Assembly (NCBI RefSeq): GCF_014651875.1
Contig: NZ_BMXS01000015.1
Location: forward strand, 52,365 to 116,364
Origin: Litchfieldella qijiaojingensis
Lineage (GTDB): Bacteria > Pseudomonadota > Gammaproteobacteria > Pseudomonadales > Halomonadaceae
Direction: 5' to 3'
Length of the DNA: 64,000 bases
The first letter of the stretch is position 1; each line of letters begins with the position of its first letter. The translations under genes and the position numbers were made by a program. The notes under the pieces were generated by a model. That model was not told the DNA's origin and searched no databases. It saw only the letters and a list, made by a program, of their open reading frames with translations. Positions 60,614 through 64,000 of this stretch are shown one piece after another.

Positions 60614-60871
60614 GAGCAAGGCGGTTCGGCACAGGAGTAAAGTCCTTTTTTGTCGCACCCTTTTTTCTCACTTCCCCTCACATTGCTGGCCCGGCAGTTG
60701 ATCGAAAAATCCTGTAAACCAATTGGCTGTGCCATCATCATGGCATTTGATGCAACAGCCGGGTTAACGCCTGGATGGGACGCTTCAGTTGGGCGGGTGC
60801 TTCTACCTGCTAGACTATTTCATCTGGAGAAGAATGCTCAGGACCTTGGCCGTGCCTGAGAGGGGTGGCCT

Positions 60872-62320
60872 ATGCATTCTAATCGAATCAGTCTCTGTGC
60901 CTTGCTGCTGTGGCCGGCGATGGCTGCGGCGCATGAACCGCACGAATGTCCACAGGGTTTTCCGGACACACCGGTGATGTCGGGCCATCTGGAGCAGACG
61001 AACATCGCCGATGGGCTGGTTCCGTTCGAGACGCTTGTCGACCGGGGGCGCGAGTTGTTCGTTGCCAAGTTCAACACGTGCGACGGCCAGGGTCGACCTG
61101 CCACGACGGGCACCGGCGAAAAGCGGGTGCCGGACGCCCCCAGCTTCCTTCGTACTTCGGCGCCCGACGCGAATGCCTGTGCAGGCTGTCACAACGAGCC
61201 CCGGCCGGGCGGCGCCGGCGAGTTCGTCGTCAACGTGTTCGTGCTGGCGCAGGCTCGGGATCCGGTGACCGAGAGCGTCAGTTCCGAGTTCAGCAACGAC
61301 CGGAACACGCTGGGCATGTTCGGCTCCGGCGCGATCGACATGCTGGCCCGTGAGATGACAGCCGATCTGCAGGCACAGGCCACGGAGCTGCCCGACGGTG
61401 ACAGGGTTCTGACGACGAAGGGGGTGGATTTCGAGGTGACCCTTGCCGGCGGTGAGGCGGTGGCGAGCCGCGGCGTCGACAAGGACCTCGTCGTCAAGCC
61501 GTTCCATCAGGCGGGGGTTTCGCGATCGATCCGTGAGTTCACGGTGAATGCCTTCAACCACCACCATGGCATGCAAGCGGAGGAACGATTCGATTTGAAT
61601 CCGGGCAAGGGCTTCGCCCCTGATTTCGACGAGGACGGCGTCAGGCGCGAGCTGTCCGTGGGCGACATCACGGCCGTGACACTCTTCCAGGCGGCCCTGG
61701 GCGTGCCCGGACGGGTGCTGCCGGCAGATCCGCGCAAGCGTGCCGAGGTCGAGCGGGGTGAGCGGCTGTTCGCGGATATCGGCTGCGCCTCCTGCCACCT
61801 GCCGGAAATGCGTCTGGAAAGTCGGATGTACACCGAACCGTACGCCCTCAACTTGGTTGGCACCTTCAGCGACACGGCGCAGTCGGTCACCTTCGATCTC
61901 ACGCGCGACGGCGAGAAGCCACGCCTCGAACAGGCGCCGCGCGGTGGGGCCACCGTCCGCGCTTATACCGACCTGAAGCGTCACAACCTCTGCGACCCGC
62001 CGGATACGGCGAACGCTATCCGCTTTTTCTGCAATGAGGAGCTGGCCCAGCACCGATCCAGCCAGGATGGACGGCCGGGCACCGAATTCTTCATCACTCG
62101 CAAGCTGTGGGATATCGGCAACTCGGCGCCGTATGGCCATCGCGGCGACCTTACAACGATTACCGAAGCCATCCTGGTGCACGGTGGCGAAGGCCGCGCC
62201 TCCCGCGATGCCTTCGACGAGCTGCCCCACGAGGATCGCGCGGCCATCGTCAATTTTTTGAAGACGCTACAGGTCCTGCCGGCCGGTTCGCCCCGTGAAC
62301 TGACGGAAGCCTGGCGCTGA
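60872..62320 (+). CDS. Dihaem cytochrome c oxidoreductase, DHOR family
   Basis: 482 residues with a signal peptide (about residues 1-20). Two haem c motifs: CAGCH (103-107) and CASCH (305-309). Overall layout (GDITAVTLFQAALGVPGR, KRHNLCDPP, FITRKLWDIGNSAPYGHRGDL) fits the large DHOR/thiol-oxidoreductase-like family related to MauG and dihaem peroxidases. It acts in the periplasm. It lies 258 bp after the flavoprotein gene on the same strand; that gap shows no gene. Substrate unknown. Confidence 0.82.
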   Translation: MHSNRISLCALLLWPAMAAAHEPHECPQGFPDTPVMSGHLEQTNIADGLVPFETLVDRGRELFVAKFNTCDGQGRPATTGTGEKRVPDAPSFLRTSAPDANACAGCHNEPRPGGAGEFVVNVFVLAQARDPVTESVSSEFSNDRNTLGMFGSGAIDMLAREMTADLQAQATELPDGDRVLTTKGVDFEVTLAGGEAVASRGVDKDLVVKPFHQAGVSRSIREFTVNAFNHHHGMQAEERFDLNPGKGFAPDFDEDGVRRELSVGDITAVTLFQAALGVPGRVLPADPRKRAEVERGERLFADIGCASCHLPEMRLESRMYTEPYALNLVGTFSDTAQSVTFDLTRDGEKPRLEQAPRGGATVRAYTDLKRHNLCDPPDTANAIRFFCNEELAQHRSSQDGRPGTEFFITRKLWDIGNSAPYGHRGDLTTITEAILVHGGEGRASRDAFDELPHEDRAAIVNFLKTLQVLPAGSPRELTEAWR

Positions 62321-62419
62321 CACGATCACACCGCTCGGCATCTCGACACTGCCACTGGACGCCGTCGTCAGTCCCTCGCTTCATGGGCTGTTTTGAGGGG
62401 ATGAACAACTGCAGGGTCA

Positions 62420-63457
62420 TCAGGCGAATTGGTGCTGTAAATCGCCGTGTCGACTTGAGCAGCATGTGTCTGGCGCCTTGAGTAGGCCATCGAGAAAGGT
62501 ATCGAGCTTGGTCAGGCGGCGCAATGCCTGGAAGCGTCGTGCCGATTCGACATCACGGGCGCGCATGTGATTCAACCATTGTTTAAGAAGCGAAACCACG
62601 ATTCGCTCGGGGAGTATGCTACGCTGCAATGCAGCATAGCTGCCGAGTATCTCGCTGCGAGCTTGCCAGGTCGTGTCGGCAAGGCGCTGCCCTGTTCGCT
62701 GCCAGTGACGAATGCGTGGAGCCAGCCAAGGGTCGGCAAGCGCTCCCCGGCCGAGCATCACGTCCTCGCAGCCTGAGAGAGTGCGAGCCTTCCAGTAGTC
62801 TTCGAGACTCCAGATATCGCCGTTGGCGATCACGGGTATGGCGAGATGGCGGCGAATTCGGCCGATCCACTCCCAGTGCGCCGGGGGACGGTAGCCTTCG
62901 TCGCGAGTGCGTGCATGGACGACCAGTTGGGCGGCGCCGCCGTCCTGCGCGGCTCGTGCGCAGTCCAGGGCCAAGCGGCGATCGGCGAAGCCCAGGCGAA
63001 TCTTGGCGGTTACGGGGATGGCGCCGTCGACGGCACGATATACAGCGGTTACGGCTCGGCATATCCTGACGGGGTCTCGCAACAGCGAGGCACCGCCGTC
63101 GTGGCGATTGACCAGCTTGGCTGGGCAGCCGAAGTTGAGGTCCAGGCTCGTGGCACCGAGTTGCAGCGCCTGGCGTGCGTTGGCCGCCAATGCTTCCGGG
63201 TCGGAGCCGAGTAACTGCAGGTGTACTGGAATGCCACTGGGAGTGGCCACACGGTCATGGGAGAGTTCAGGGCAGTGCTTGAGAAACACGCGCGGCGGCA
63301 GACGAGCATCGACCACGCGCACGAATTCGGTGACCGTCCAGTCGAAACCGGGAGGCACGGTCAGTAAGGCCCGGGCATGGACGTCGATCACGCCCTCCAT
63401 GGGTGCTAGGCCGATGCGGCCTCTATGTAGTAAATTAACAACCTGCTGCTCAACCAT
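62420..63457 (-). CDS. dusC: tRNA-dihydrouridine(16) synthase
   Basis: 345 residues, FMN TIM barrel. Start RIGLAPMEGVIDVHARALLT, catalytic Cys in LDLNFGCPAKLVNRHDGGASLL, and GDIWSLEDYWKARTLSGCEDVMLGRGALADPWL. The DusC subgroup reduces U16 in tRNA with NADPH. The C-terminal helical domain is present and complete. Confidence 0.92.
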   Translation of the reverse strand: MVEQQVVNLLHRGRIGLAPMEGVIDVHARALLTVPPGFDWTVTEFVRVVDARLPPRVFLKHCPELSHDRVATPSGIPVHLQLLGSDPEALAANARQALQLGATSLDLNFGCPAKLVNRHDGGASLLRDPVRICRAVTAVYRAVDGAIPVTAKIRLGFADRRLALDCARAAQDGGAAQLVVHARTRDEGYRPPAHWEWIGRIRRHLAIPVIANGDIWSLEDYWKARTLSGCEDVMLGRGALADPWLAPRIRHWQRTGQRLADTTWQARSEILGSYAALQRSILPERIVVSLLKQWLNHMRARDVESARRFQALRRLTKLDTFLDGLLKAPDTCCSSRHGDLQHQFA

Positions 63458-63563
63458 GGTGCCATTGCATTGTGGGAAAAATCAGGCAGGTTATTGTACC
63501 AGCCGAAAAGCGCTGTAGGTCAGAAGCTCCACCACTATGGAGCAGAGCTAGAGGAAACGAATA

Positions 63564-63818
63564 ATGCTGGATACCGAGTTGTTACTGGAAGGCCTGTATT
63601 TGATGGTCTTCGGAATGGGATTCGTCTTCGTCTTTTTGACCTTGCTGGTGATCGCCACGACCTTGATGTCGAAGGTCGTCGGGCGCATGGCGCCGGCGCC
63701 GGTCAGGAGCGCGGGCGCTAACCCTGGTCGTGCTCCGGCACCCACTCGGGATGACGACGACTTGATGGTGGTGATCAGTGCTGCCCTGCACCGCTACCGC
63801 CAGCGGCACCGCCGCTGA
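63564..63818 (+). CDS. oadG: Oxaloacetate decarboxylase gamma chain
   Basis: 84 residues. A single N-terminal membrane helix (LMVFGMGFVFVFLTLLVIATTLMS), a Pro/Ala-rich linker, and DDDDLMVVISAALHRYRQRHRR, the conserved OadG C-terminus. It anchors the alpha chain to the Na+-pumping beta subunit. It is followed 69 bp later by oadA, as in the usual oadGAB operon. Confidence 0.9.
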   Translation: MLDTELLLEGLYLMVFGMGFVFVFLTLLVIATTLMSKVVGRMAPAPVRSAGANPGRAPAPTRDDDDLMVVISAALHRYRQRHRR

Positions 63819-63887
63819 GCCAGGCCTCTTGCCACGGGGCCGCGCTATTGCGCTCAAGCTTCTCTCAAGAGTTATAAGGATAAGGTC

Positions 63888-64000
63888 ATGAGTGAGACCA
63901 AACGCCCATTGGGCATCACCGATGTAGTGCTGCGTGACGCGCATCAGTCGCTGTTTGCCACCCGCCTGCGTCTCGAGGACATGCTGCCGATCGCCGACAA
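63888..64000 (+). CDS. oadA: Oxaloacetate decarboxylase alpha chain, 5' end only
   Basis: The window ends after 37 full codons. The N-terminus [32 protein letters not shown] is the HMGL-like carboxyltransferase start, with the metal-binding Asp in LRDAHQS. The full protein should be about 600 residues with a C-terminal biotin domain. It decarboxylates oxaloacetate to pyruvate, coupled to Na+ export by the OadB subunit. AAGGATAAGG precedes the ATG. Confidence 0.93.
   Translation, partial: MSETKRPLGITDVVLRDAHQSLFATRLRLEDMLPIAD

Overview
The window is chromosomal DNA of a GC-rich gammaproteobacterium. The most likely source is the family Halomonadaceae (Halomonas or a close relative). I infer this from the housekeeping order cinA/pncC-recA-recX-alaS-lysC-csrA-tRNA-Ser-tRNA-Arg-tRNA-Arg next to mutS-fdxA-eno-kdsA-pyrG, a FabY-type ketoacyl synthase beside coaD, and a protocatechuate pathway controlled by an IclR-family regulator. 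No prophage, CRISPR array or intact insertion sequence is visible.

Layout. 1-8.4 kb: metal export (DUF1007 protein/NicO), a HIT protein, a TauE permease, two small lipoproteins, a LysE/MocR divergent pair, a voltage-sensor-like membrane protein, a CurA-type oxidoreductase and a thioesterase. Two copies of a roughly 150-bp inverted-repeat element lie exactly at gene 3' ends here. 8.4-22.4 kb: AtoE and MATE transporters, yfhL-coaD-fabY, a TrmB-like methyltransferase behind an orphan terminator, an SMR pump, dacB, acuI, dgkA, glnE and ilvE.

22.5-43.0 kb is a catabolic island. A tripartite tricarboxylate transporter (tctCBA) diverges from quiC1, an NAD-type shikimate/quinate dehydrogenase and aroQ. 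These should turn quinate or shikimate into protocatechuate. Next come an EamA permease, a remnant of an IclR-type gene, and an uncharacterised module of a stand-alone QuiC-like TIM barrel, a KstD-like flavoprotein and an AEC carrier. The PcaR-like regulator follows, then pcaB and pcaIJF-pcaL(DC)-pcaHG, which carry protocatechuate to succinyl-CoA and acetyl-CoA. GTTCG-N5-CGAAC operator-like sites stand before most of these units. Three of them are tandem with a constant 19-bp period, so one regulator probably controls the whole island.

43.2-58.4 kb is the housekeeping block. Between eno and fdxA I find a CsrB/RsmZ-type regulatory RNA: eleven GGA motifs, a perfect AGGA-loop hairpin, an intrinsic terminator and two upstream GacA-type boxes. 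Its predicted target protein, CsrA, is encoded 10 kb away in the same window. A second small-RNA candidate follows the tRNA-Arg pair.

58.4-64 kb: a cupredoxin lipoprotein, a DUF2231-like membrane protein and an NDH-2-like flavoprotein, followed by a dihaem cytochrome c, form a putative redox cluster. After that come dusC, oadG and the start of oadA, which is cut by the window end.
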